From Thermoplasmata archaeon (GTDB lineage Archaea > Thermoplasmatota > Thermoplasmata > SG8-5 > JAGLSY01): DNA of 7,329 nucleotides. The stretch spans positions 1 through 7,329 of the forward strand of contig JAGLQE010000065.1 in assembly GCA_023137005.1 (NCBI GenBank), read 5' to 3'. The notes beneath the pieces are model-generated. The model was not told the DNA's origin. It worked only from the letters and a program-made list of their open reading frames with translations, and did not search any database. Below, one piece after another: positions 1 to 6,337 of this stretch (positions are counted from its first letter, which is position 1; each line of letters starts with the position of its first letter). The position numbers and the translations under genes are program-made.

Positions 1-3000
1 CGGCTCCACAGATGTCCTTGACATACTGTGCCCTTTTGTCGGTGTCCATCTCGACTTCCATTGCACCTATCATTTGATCCACGGCAACATTGTGGTATCC
101 ACCTGCATTGCTGCCTGTTGGGTTCAATGCAGTATCCATATCACTGTGGAAGAAATCCCTCAGATAGCTCTCGGGGAATGAACCAACGGTCCATCCAAGA
201 ATATACATATCAAAATCAACAGACACGAAGGCCGAGCTGACAAGGGTGTCAAAGCTGGTCGGCACGGATCTGACATTCAAGCCGACCATTCTCAGGTTCT
301 TCTCTATCATCAGGCCAGTATCTGCTCTTATTGGATCATAGTCCTTTAGCGGTGTCAGGATATTGTAGTTGAGAGGACTGCCATCTGGCATGTCTCTCCA
401 GCCATCTCCGTCATAATCATAATATCCCGCATCATTCAAAGCTGTATTGGCCTTGGTCAAATTTCCTCCGAGTATCCAGTCTGGAACTGAGGAGTTCACA
501 TACAGATCGTTGGTGACAGATATCGGGACACTACCCTTGATACCATATCCTCCCATCAGAGAGTCTACAATATAGTCCTTGTCAATACAGTAAGATACCG
601 CCCTTCTGAATTCAACATCGGCCATTGCTCCCTTTCTCTGATTGAAAGATAGATAGAATAACCCCTGGTCCTTTGGTTGTTCAATTCCGATGCCTGGGTC
701 TGTCTTTAACTGATTATAGTAACCAGATGACAGGCTCCATGGCAGATGATGGACATCACCATTCTGGAGAGACTGGACGGCCACGTCCAACTGGGTATAA
801 ATATCAAAATTAATGGTCCTAACATGATCTGGGTAATTTGGATAATCAATTCCAGCCCATGATGTTATACCACCCATGTCCCAGTAGTTCTCATTCGCTT
901 TGATAATAGAGCCATTTCCAGGTGTCCAAGACTCCAGATACCATGGGCCAGTTCCAATGGTGGCATCGGTCTCTGATGGGTCTGAACCATAGGAGTAATC
1001 TAATTGCCAGTCAAGGCTTGTGTCATAGCCAGGAGCATTGGCTGGATTCATGTGATCGCTCCATATATGCTCAGGTATTATCGGCAAGCTCAATGTGTTA
1101 AACCAGAACATCGCGAAGGGCTGTGTCAGATAGAATTTGACCGTGTAATTATCCACAGCCTCCACACCTATATGACTTGAATTTGCTACACCATCCCAGT
1201 CCTTGAATGTCTCCGAGTCCCAGTAGAGGCATTGCAGGATCGGAGTCTGATAAAGACCCCACCCCAGTGTCTGGTAGCTGAACACGACATCCTTTGATGT
1301 CATTGGTGTTCCATCCGAGAAGGTGGCATTCTGGCGGAGATTCACTGTGAAGTTCAGGCCATCTATGATGATATCGGCTCCGTGGGGTCCGGCAGCATTT
1401 ACACCTGCTAGAACAGGGTACAGTTCGAAATCCGGGTTATAAGACATCAGGCTTTCAAAATTGTATTGTAATTGGTTTGATTTCCAGACCTCATTCGTAT
1501 CTGGGTCGAAGTAATTCATATTCTGCATATCGTCCTGGAGTGCGATTATCAGATCAGAATCGTCCGTGGTCTGGTTGCCCATTAATATCACTTCTATGGG
1601 TATGTCATTGGATAGGCATGGCACATTCCTTGTCTGGTTTCCATTCCAGTTAGCAGTATCATTGGTAACTGAAGTGGTTATATTATAAAATCCAGGAGTC
1701 ACAGGCGCTGTGATCTCAAACGAGTAATCACCATCAGCATCGGTCATTCCTGTGTAAGTGGGATTGATGGATATTGATACATTACTATGCTCTACAGGTA
1801 TCAGAGCAGAAGAATTACCTGGCTCATAGGTGCTGTTCCAGTAATGGGCACTTCCATTCACCCAGAAGGTCTCGCCAGGTTCCAGCATGGTCTTTGAGAC
1901 AGTGGTGGTCGCATTGGTCTGGGTTGGTGGCCAGGCGGGGTAGATCTTGGCTATTTCATCAGCCTGCAGATCCTGGTCATTCCCATTGAAATCCGGGTAA
2001 TAGACATAATCCCATGTTGTCGAATTCTCCATGTATATCTGGTAGTAGACATAACTGCCAAGAGAACTGGAGGCCTCATATACATCTGCGATCAGACCTT
2101 CATCCCCTGGTAGCTGGTAAGTGAAGAGATTGTAGGTCGGGAACATGGTGAGGGTGAGAGGTACCCACATGCCTGGGTCATAACATGTCGTGCGATTGCA
2201 ATAACCTGTTGTGATCTCCACATAGTCTATGGACTTGTTCGTGATGATGTTCACTGTTATGATGTCCCCATCCTCTCCTGAGGTACTTCCCAATGTCCAA
2301 TCAGTACCCAGAGGATATCTGGGTATTGTGTAGACATCTATGTCGGATGGTTCTGGCTCGATGACTACTTGTTCATATGGTTCCATGAGGGGGTAATTAT
2401 CCTGGCCGCTTGAAAATGTATATGGGGTATCGCCGATACCATCGTTCCCTGGTATATTTTGGAGCGGTCCATTGAAATTATCAGTTCCATTGTAGTCGCT
2501 CCAGTAGTTTCCGCCAGAGGAATAAGTGGAATTCCATGAATTGGTGCTATTTTCATAAGCTTGAACTGTGTTATTAATGAAATTATTATGGTAAATGAGG
2601 TTGAAATTTGAGAATGTATTTGGAAAGATCATCATTCCATATTTATTATTTAAAAGATCATTATTTCTGATCTGATTATTATCAGAATATCCAAGAAGTA
2701 TGCCCACATATGCTTCATCAATATCTTGATCTTCAACAATAACATTTGAGCAATTGGCCAAAATTACCTGACCAGCTCCCAGAGGTACAGTGCCAGTAGT
2801 TCTGTTTTTCCAATATACCAGGGGTTTTCCATTCACTGTATTTGAAGTATCTATAGAATGGCTATTCCAATATTCAATAGAATATCCTGTGATATAAATG
2901 CCTTCACCAGAAAAATCATTGTTTGTAAAATTGTTATTCTCGCTACTTTGAAGATATACTCCTTCTGCATTATTGGACAGGTGATTTCCATAAATATAGT

Positions 3001-3721
3001 TGTTATGGGTATCATATAGATACATGGAATTCAAACTGTTACCTGAGATCGAATTATTTGTAATTATATTACGATCAGACCATCGCAGATCAATACCGAA
3101 CCTATTGGAGTGAATTGTGTTATTATCAATGATCGTATCATGACTACTATAGAAGTCCAACCCATCATAAATATTATTTGAAATGTTATTATTCTGAATT
3201 GTATTGTTATTTCCCGACCATAATGTTATACCAAAATCATTGTTTATAATTGTATTATCTATTACATAATTATATTTGCTGGTACCTTCAAAACTTATTC
3301 CTTCATCATCATTTGATGCGATCGTATTATTTTCAATTCGACCATTATCCGCATTGTTAAGAATTATGCTGGAATCAGAAAGCCAAGGTCTCCATGAAGG
3401 TACACCGCTCGCATCATGCAGATAACAGTTCCTCACCTCGAAATAATCAGTGGTATTGCCAATGTACAAGCAATTGCCAAATCCAGTTCCATTGATATCC
3501 CAATTCTCGATTATCCAGGGTTCTACTACAGTCCCATTACCAGCAGTCACACCATTGATACCTATCCCAAAATCCGCATTGGAATTTATTCTAATAGGAG
3601 CATGTGGTGTGTACATCCCTGTATCCTGTGGCTCAGAAGAACTCACATTCATCTGAATGACCATCACGAAACTTGTCAGGACCAATATTGAGCATAATAT
3701 CATTGCACTTAATTTTCTCAT
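1..3721 (-). CDS. Secreted NosD-like beta-helix / family 5 ABC substrate-binding fusion protein (C-terminus beyond the window)
   Basis: I translated this frame codon by codon: 1240 codons without a stop, running off the left edge. The ATG at 3721 has GGAGG 9 nt upstream and opens a signal peptide (MRKL, then a hydrophobic stretch to about residue 24). Residues about 34-100 form a lead-in (HAPIRINSNADF, EPWIIENWDING). Residues about 101-440 are an Asn-rich right-handed beta-helix with coils of 22-24 residues, capped by GGNYWSDYNGTD (403-414), GNDGIGDTPY and YPLMEPY, as in NosD-like proteins. Residues about 455-700 are beta-rich; the last part (EPGETFWVNGSAHYW, DADGDYSFEITAPVTPG) looks Ig-like. 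From about 707 a family 5 solute-binding domain follows: FSDGTPMTSKDVVFSY (801-816), IIPEHIW, GTGPWYLESW (923-932), FRRAVSYCIDKDYIV, DYDGDGWRDMPDG, LGWTVG, GGYHNVAVDQM. Only a short C-terminal part of that domain appears to be missing, perhaps followed by a membrane anchor. Many N-X-S/T sequons suggest surface glycosylation. The predicted role is an extracytoplasmic receptor; the ligand is unknown. Confidence 0.93.
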   Translation of the reverse strand, partial: MRKLSAMILCSILVLTSFVMVIQMNVSSSEPQDTGMYTPHAPIRINSNADFGIGINGVTAGNGTVVEPWIIENWDINGTGFGNCLYIGNTTDYFEVRNCYLHDASGVPSWRPWLSDSSIILNNADNGRIENNTIASNDDEGISFEGTSKYNYVIDNTIINNDFGITLWSGNNNTIQNNNISNNIYDGLDFYSSHDTIIDNNTIHSNRFGIDLRWSDRNIITNNSISGNSLNSMYLYDTHNNYIYGNHLSNNAEGVYLQSSENNNFTNNDFSGEGIYITGYSIEYWNSHSIDTSNTVNGKPLVYWKNRTTGTVPLGAGQVILANCSNVIVEDQDIDEAYVGILLGYSDNNQIRNNDLLNNKYGMMIFPNTFSNFNLIYHNNFINNTVQAYENSTNSWNSTYSSGGNYWSDYNGTDNFNGPLQNIPGNDGIGDTPYTFSSGQDNYPLMEPYEQVVIEPEPSDIDVYTIPRYPLGTDWTLGSTSGEDGDIITVNIITNKSIDYVEITTGYCNRTTCYDPGMWVPLTLTMFPTYNLFTYQLPGDEGLIADVYEASSSLGSYVYYQIYMENSTTWDYVYYPDFNGNDQDLQADEIAKIYPAWPPTQTNATTTVSKTMLEPGETFWVNGSAHYWNSTYEPGNSSALIPVEHSNVSISINPTYTGMTDADGDYSFEITAPVTPGFYNITTSVTNDTANWNGNQTRNVPCLSNDIPIEVILMGNQTTDDSDLIIALQDDMQNMNYFDPDTNEVWKSNQLQYNFESLMSYNPDFELYPVLAGVNAAGPHGADIIIDGLNFTVNLRQNATFSDGTPMTSKDVVFSYQTLGWGLYQTPILQCLYWDSETFKDWDGVANSSHIGVEAVDNYTVKFYLTQPFAMFWFNTLSLPIIPEHIWSDHMNPANAPGYDTSLDWQLDYSYGSDPSETDATIGTGPWYLESWTPGNGSIIKANENYWDMGGITSWAGIDYPNYPDHVRTINFDIYTQLDVAVQSLQNGDVHHLPWSLSSGYYNQLKTDPGIGIEQPKDQGLFYLSFNQRKGAMADVEFRRAVSYCIDKDYIVDSLMGGYGIKGSVPISVTNDLYVNSSVPDWILGGNLTKANTALNDAGYYDYDGDGWRDMPDGSPLNYNILTPLKDYDPIRADTGLMIEKNLRMVGLNVRSVPTSFDTLVSSAFVSVDFDMYILGWTVGSFPESYLRDFFHSDMDTALNPTGSNAGGYHNVAVDQMIGAMEVEMDTDKRAQYVKDICGA

Positions 3722-3730
3722 ATCTCTCTC

Positions 3731-3772
3731 CCTCCGGATACATAAGTTAATCTGATATGATGAAATAAAAGT
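3731..3772 (-). promoter_or_regulatory. Promoter and Shine-Dalgarno of the beta-helix/substrate-binding fusion gene
   Basis: Reading the minus strand, a TATA-like CTTTTATTTC lies at 3762-3771, about 45 nt before the ATG at 3721. GGAGG at 3731-3735 is a strong Shine-Dalgarno. The usual TATA-to-start spacing of about 25 nt would put transcription start near 3740 and give a leader of about 20 nt. The TATA match is moderate, so read-through from taw2 cannot be excluded, although a 100-bp gap with its own elements favours an independent promoter. Confidence 0.55.
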
Positions 3773-3778
3773 ATCGGT

Positions 3779-3792
3779 ACTATAAGTATAGT
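3779..3792. repeat. 14-bp perfect dyad just upstream of the fusion-gene TATA box
   Basis: ACTATA-AG-TATAGT is a perfect 6-bp inverted repeat with a 2-bp spacer. It sits 8 bp upstream of the TATA-like element of the fusion gene, next to the position of the BRE (TFB site). The imperfect palindrome GTATCGGTAC (3771-3780) abuts it. A dyad here is a plausible binding site for a dimeric regulator, but the DNA is AT-rich and short dyads arise by chance. Confidence 0.35.
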
Positions 3793-3821
3793 TATTAGAT
3801 TATTTTCAAGTTAATGGATCA

Positions 3822-4856
3822 TTATATCTCAATATCCAGCACCAGATGCCCCACACCTGGAGAATATGATTTGATCAACCTCTGCTGAATGTTCTTGACC
3901 ATTCTTCCCTCAGCACTGGCCGCCTCCATCACCCTCGCCCTCGGCCTCTTATCAGCCAGGGCATTGGGGCAAGTTTCATGATAATGGATGATCCCGCCTT
4001 CTGGCTTCAATATCCTCATGGCCTTGGTCAGGAATTCGTGGGTCGTGCCAACATAGCCCATGACCACACGATCAGCAATGCCCTCCTCCGCAAGCTGGCA
4101 ATCAGAAAGATAGGGCTCTACCACATCACCCACACCATTGAGCTCGACATTCTTCACAAGGTATTCAAAGGAAAGTGGATTCTTCTCATAGGCCAGCACC
4201 CTGGACGGTGAGGTATGGAAGGCCATGGGGAGGGTGAAATATCCAATTCCAGCGAACATGTCGACGACGGTTTCGTCGTCCTCGCACATACTGGCCATTC
4301 TTATCCTCTCGTCCACATTGCCGCTGGAGAACATGAGCCTGGCGGCATCGAAATTGTATCTGATACCATTCTCAAGATGTGTGGTTACCGTATCCTGCCC
4401 GAACAGGATTTCATGAACTGGCTCCCTGAACTCTCCGGTTATTCCCCCGGTATCCCATAGGACAGTTTTAACATTGAGTATCCGGGCATAGACCTGGGCG
4501 ATGTGCTTGCCATACTTCACAATGCTATCATCTAATTTGATGACCAGCACATTGCCCATGAATTCCCATCGCTGTGGTATTTTCCCTATGTGATCATCCG
4601 GCATATCCAGATTAGCCAGTATGTCTTTCATGGGGTCGTAGAAGGTGTCCCGATCGATCTCTTCGGACAGCTGCCTGATGGTCCCTCCCATCTCCTTGAT
4701 AAGGATTATCTCATGGTCAGCCAGCTCCCTCAGTATGGGGATCTCTATTTCGTCCTCTCTGGCAATTATGCGATGGTACTTGTCCAAAGCCCCGAACCTT
4801 GTGATTAAAAGTCTGGCTCTCTCGCCCACTGCCTTTGGAACGCTCACTGCCAGCAT
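3822..4856 (-). CDS. taw2: Taw2-type tRNA(Phe) wyosine-pathway aminocarboxypropyltransferase
   Basis: This 344-residue protein belongs to the Trm5/Taw2 group of class I SAM-dependent enzymes. Known members of Taw2 (TYW2) transfer the 3-amino-3-carboxypropyl group of SAM to C7 of 4-demethylwyosine at position 37 of tRNA-Phe. An N-terminal region (1 to about 165) containing GEFREPVHEILFG (141-153) and THLENGIRYNFD precedes the Rossmann-like domain. Motif I reads VVDMFAGIGYFTLP (197-210), followed by YEKNP (223-227), RVVMGYVG (263-270) and IIHYHE (289-294). The GIGYFTLP form of motif I, MGYVG in place of a Trm5-like NLP motif, and HYHE favour Taw2 over the m1G37 methyltransferase Trm5. The C-terminus YSPGVGHLVLDIEI is typical of the family. 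The ATG follows the pelA stop after 3 nt, with a weak GGGATGA upstream, so the two genes are probably cotranscribed. No U-rich terminator is evident after the stop. A Trm5 paralogue is the main alternative. Confidence 0.88.
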   Translation of the reverse strand: MLAVSVPKAVGERARLLITRFGALDKYHRIIAREDEIEIPILRELADHEIILIKEMGGTIRQLSEEIDRDTFYDPMKDILANLDMPDDHIGKIPQRWEFMGNVLVIKLDDSIVKYGKHIAQVYARILNVKTVLWDTGGITGEFREPVHEILFGQDTVTTHLENGIRYNFDAARLMFSSGNVDERIRMASMCEDDETVVDMFAGIGYFTLPMAFHTSPSRVLAYEKNPLSFEYLVKNVELNGVGDVVEPYLSDCQLAEEGIADRVVMGYVGTTHEFLTKAMRILKPEGGIIHYHETCPNALADKRPRARVMEAASAEGRMVKNIQQRLIKSYSPGVGHLVLDIEI

Positions 4857-4859
4857 GGC

Positions 4860-5897
4860 TCATCCCACTTTATACCTGAGAATGGCCCCGATCTCGCCCA
4901 GAGCCTCCAGTTTCTGACCAGCATCGTGCAAGGTGCTCAATACAACCACTTTACTTCCGCCCTCACCAGCCTTGTTCAGTAATCTTTCATGAGCACGCCC
5001 CCTCATGGCCTTATCGGTTATCAGAAGGGTATCAACAGCCCCGGCATCCAGGCTCTGCCCCACCTCGGCCTTTCCGTAGGCACAGGCACCATCCTTGGCG
5101 ATCGCGGCCAGCAGTTCCTCCATGAGCTTGGTCTCCATGGCCACGCGCGATTCCTTGAGGATGTCTCCACCAATGCCCTTCTTCATGACCTCTTGAACCG
5201 CGGCCATGCCCGACTGGCCGGTTGAAAGAAGATGTAGATCCTTGGCAATTGGCCTGTTCTTATCCCTGATATATCCAGAGAAGTTCTCTTTCTCGAAGCC
5301 CGGTCCCAGGATGATGCTCACTCCCTCTCCAGCAATGGATTCCAGCTTGGCCAGGACCTCTTTGTAGAAATCTTCCTTGCCACCCTTCTTGGACGCGTAC
5401 TGCTTTCCCGACGCGCCGGATTGGATCTTGGCCACTTCCTTGATACCGTATTCTCGAAGTTGGGCCAGCACGGCTTCTTCCTCATCAATGGCGACAAAGG
5501 TTATCTGGGGTTTTTCGACGGCTTTCTCCGCATCATTCAGCCTATCCAGCAACTCGCGCCTCCATTGCTTGATTATTGAGATATTCTCTCCCACTGTAAG
5601 ATTGAAAGTGTGATAGGACCCAATGTCCTGTGGCCCCTCTTCTATGATGCCATGAACCCGGAGCCAGTCAGTGAATTCATGAAATTCCACGCTCTCCACC
5701 CGGATGCCAAGGCGCATTTTTCTTTTCTCTCCCCTCTCAGCCCTGAGTTTATCGTCCTTTGTCTCCTCCCGGCGTGTGGTTAGAGCAAAGGCTAGGTCAT
5801 CCTTCTCCACGATATTGTAGAGCTGCCATAGGTCGTCCTCTGTCTGAATAAGTACCTTGACCTCACCGTTCCGGAGATCTTTCTTCAATATTCTCAT
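4860..5897 (-). CDS. pelA: mRNA surveillance / ribosome rescue protein pelota (aPelota, Dom34 homologue)
   Basis: The protein has 345 residues, the usual length of archaeal pelota. In archaea, pelota is delivered by aEF1A to ribosomes with an empty or stalled A site and, with ABCE1, splits them. The order is an Sm-like N-terminal domain (1 to about 130; MRILKKDL, LWQLYNIVEKDDLAFALTTRR, FHEFTDWLRVHGIIEEGP), a central eRF1_2-like domain (about 131-250; DEEEAVLAQLREYGI, LGPGFEKENF) and a C-terminal eRF1_3-like domain (about 255-345; YGKAEVGQSLDAGAVDTLLI, ending LGEIGAILRYKV). No GGQ is present in the central domain, as expected for pelota and unlike release factor aRF1, which has a peptide-releasing GGQ loop. 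The start is the ATG at 5897. Only a weak purine-rich sequence (AGGGTAGG) precedes it, and the TATA box lies about 33 nt upstream, so the leader should be very short. taw2 follows 3 nt after the stop. Confidence 0.95.
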   Translation of the reverse strand: MRILKKDLRNGEVKVLIQTEDDLWQLYNIVEKDDLAFALTTRREETKDDKLRAERGEKRKMRLGIRVESVEFHEFTDWLRVHGIIEEGPQDIGSYHTFNLTVGENISIIKQWRRELLDRLNDAEKAVEKPQITFVAIDEEEAVLAQLREYGIKEVAKIQSGASGKQYASKKGGKEDFYKEVLAKLESIAGEGVSIILGPGFEKENFSGYIRDKNRPIAKDLHLLSTGQSGMAAVQEVMKKGIGGDILKESRVAMETKLMEELLAAIAKDGACAYGKAEVGQSLDAGAVDTLLITDKAMRGRAHERLLNKAGEGGSKVVVLSTLHDAGQKLEALGEIGAILRYKVG

Positions 5898-5925
5898 GGG
5901 TGTTCCTACCCTGGATTGATCGCTC

Positions 5926-5936
5926 TATATTTAAAA
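5926..5936 (-). promoter_or_regulatory. TATA box of pelA (possibly shared with a divergent microgene)
   Basis: On the minus strand this reads TTTTAAATATA, a good archaeal TATA box, centred about 33 nt before the pelA ATG. Transcription should therefore start within about 10 nt of the ATG. On the plus strand the same bases read TATATTTAAAA and lie about 40 nt before the candidate GTG at 5974, so the element could serve both directions. Confidence 0.6.
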
Positions 5937-5973
5937 TCAAACTCTGCTTTAGGCATAAGTGAGGGTGATCATC

Positions 5974-6096
5974 GTGGAGCAAATACTTTTATGTAATCTG
6001 CTTTTAATCGTATTAGCTCTTCTAATCGCATCTAAGTGTAGAGAAGATGCGCAATTAGAAATCCCATTCAGATCTGTACTATCCCGTAGATCGTGA
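5974..6096 (+). CDS. Candidate 40-residue single-TM microprotein (GTG start)
   Basis: I do not recognise this protein. An in-frame TAA at 5956-5958 closes the frame upstream. The GTG at 5974 is preceded by GAGGGTGATC (5961-5970), close to the ideal archaeal Shine-Dalgarno GGAGGTGATC, at suitable spacing; this match decides the start and is the best support for the gene. The product begins MEQILLCNLLLIVLALLIAS: a hydrophobic helix from about residue 4 to 20, followed by a charged tail (KCRED, then FRSVLSRRS). That pattern fits a small membrane protein. The 3' end overlaps the convergent minus-strand microgene by 29 bp, and a strong inverted repeat (6020-6060) lies inside the frame. An open frame of 41 codons can arise by chance, so the call is tentative. 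Confidence 0.42.
   Translation: MEQILLCNLLLIVLALLIASKCREDAQLEIPFRSVLSRRS
6020..6060. repeat. Strong interrupted inverted repeat (14 bp, 2-nt bulge, 11-nt loop)
   Basis: TTCTAAT (6020-6026) plus CGCATCT (6027-6033) pair with AGATGCG (6045-6051) and ATTAGAA (6054-6060). Only the CA at 6052-6053 is unpaired, and the loop is 11 nt. The repeat begins 7 nt after the stop codon of the minus-strand microgene. It could act as a 3'-end structure or transcript-stabilising hairpin for either direction. No U-tract follows on either strand, so it is not a textbook intrinsic terminator. A smaller hairpin, ATTAG (6012-6016) with CTAAT (6022-6026), uses the same left arm and is mutually exclusive with it. 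Confidence 0.6.
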
Positions 6097-6187
6097 AGGC
6101 AGCCAGAGAGCAGGATACAAAACCCCACTTCAATGCCAGGAACCTTTCCTTATCATCCATGTCAAATATGTTTAGACCGTTGTCCAT
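6068..6187 (-). CDS. Candidate 39-residue single-TM microprotein
   Basis: I do not recognise the family. The ATG at 6187 opens 39 codons ending in TGA (6068-6070). The N-terminus is polar and acidic (MDNGLNIFDMDDKERF) and is followed by a hydrophobic C-terminal helix, LALKWGFVSCSLAAFTIYGI, close to a membrane-spanning length. The protein ends directly after VQI. This arrangement suggests a tail-anchored or small regulatory membrane peptide, which is inference. A purine-rich GGATGGGATG precedes the ATG, and a long A/T tract that can serve as a TATA box lies about 25-45 nt upstream. An internal Met at codon 10 (MDDKERF) is an alternative start giving 30 residues. The gene stands alone between its promoter and the inverted repeat at 6020-6060, and its 3' end overlaps the opposing microgene by 29 bp. 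Confidence 0.5.
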   Translation of the reverse strand: MDNGLNIFDMDDKERFLALKWGFVSCSLAAFTIYGIVQI

Positions 6188-6240
6188 AATTCATCCCATC
6201 CTAAGAGGTATATATAAATATAAATATAAAAGTCTTTCGT
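6188..6240 (-). promoter_or_regulatory. Promoter and leader of the minus-strand microgene
   Basis: Read on the minus strand, ACGAAAGAC (BRE-like, 6232-6240) is followed by an uninterrupted A/T tract at 6209-6230 with repeated TTTATA units, then CCTCTTAGGATGGGATG and the ATG at 6187. The order and spacing fit an archaeal BRE/TATA promoter with a short leader. Several registers of the TATA box are possible within the tract. Confidence 0.5.
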
Positions 6241-6308
6241 TAATTACCATACCCTTTGAATAAGTGAAATTTATCACCTTTTTTAAGAAGAAATTCAACC
6301 CTAAAAGA

Positions 6309-6319
6309 TTTAAATATAT
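6309..6319 (+). promoter_or_regulatory. TATA box of ppdK
   Basis: TTTAAATATAT preceded by the A-rich CTAAAAGA (6301-6308, BRE-like) is the clearest promoter in the window. A spacing of about 25 nt predicts transcription start near 6338-6342, which leaves a leader of about 160 nt before the ppdK ATG at 6498. Upstream, GTGAAATTTATCAC (6264-6277) is an imperfect dyad with GTGA/TCAC ends that could be an operator; this is weak. Confidence 0.65.
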
Positions 6320-6337
6320 CAATCAGGATGCACATGA

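Noticed and set aside
28..1989. Plus-strand frames such as 28-240 and 1774-1989
   Set aside because: They lie antisense within the continuous minus-strand fusion gene and show no domain signal; they are shadows of its codon pattern.
2560..3420. CRISPR array or tandem DNA repeat
   Set aside because: The repetition is at the protein level (beta-helix coils) with diverged DNA; there are no identical repeats with regular spacers.
3416..3691. Plus-strand frames of 68-91 residues over the start of the fusion gene
   Set aside because: They are antisense to the signal peptide and lead-in of a well-supported gene, with no ribosome binding site or recognisable protein.
3822..4856. Trm5 (tRNA m1G37 methyltransferase) as the identity of this gene
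   Set aside because: Motif I with GIGYFTLP, MGYVG in place of an NLP-type motif, and HYHE fit Taw2 better; it is kept only as an alternative.
3978..5613. Plus-strand frames over taw2 and pelA
   Set aside because: Both minus-strand genes are full-length members of known families; the opposing frames are by-products.
4860..5897. Peptide chain release factor aRF1
   Set aside because: It lacks GGQ in the central domain and begins with the Sm-like pelota domain rather than the NIKS-type domain.
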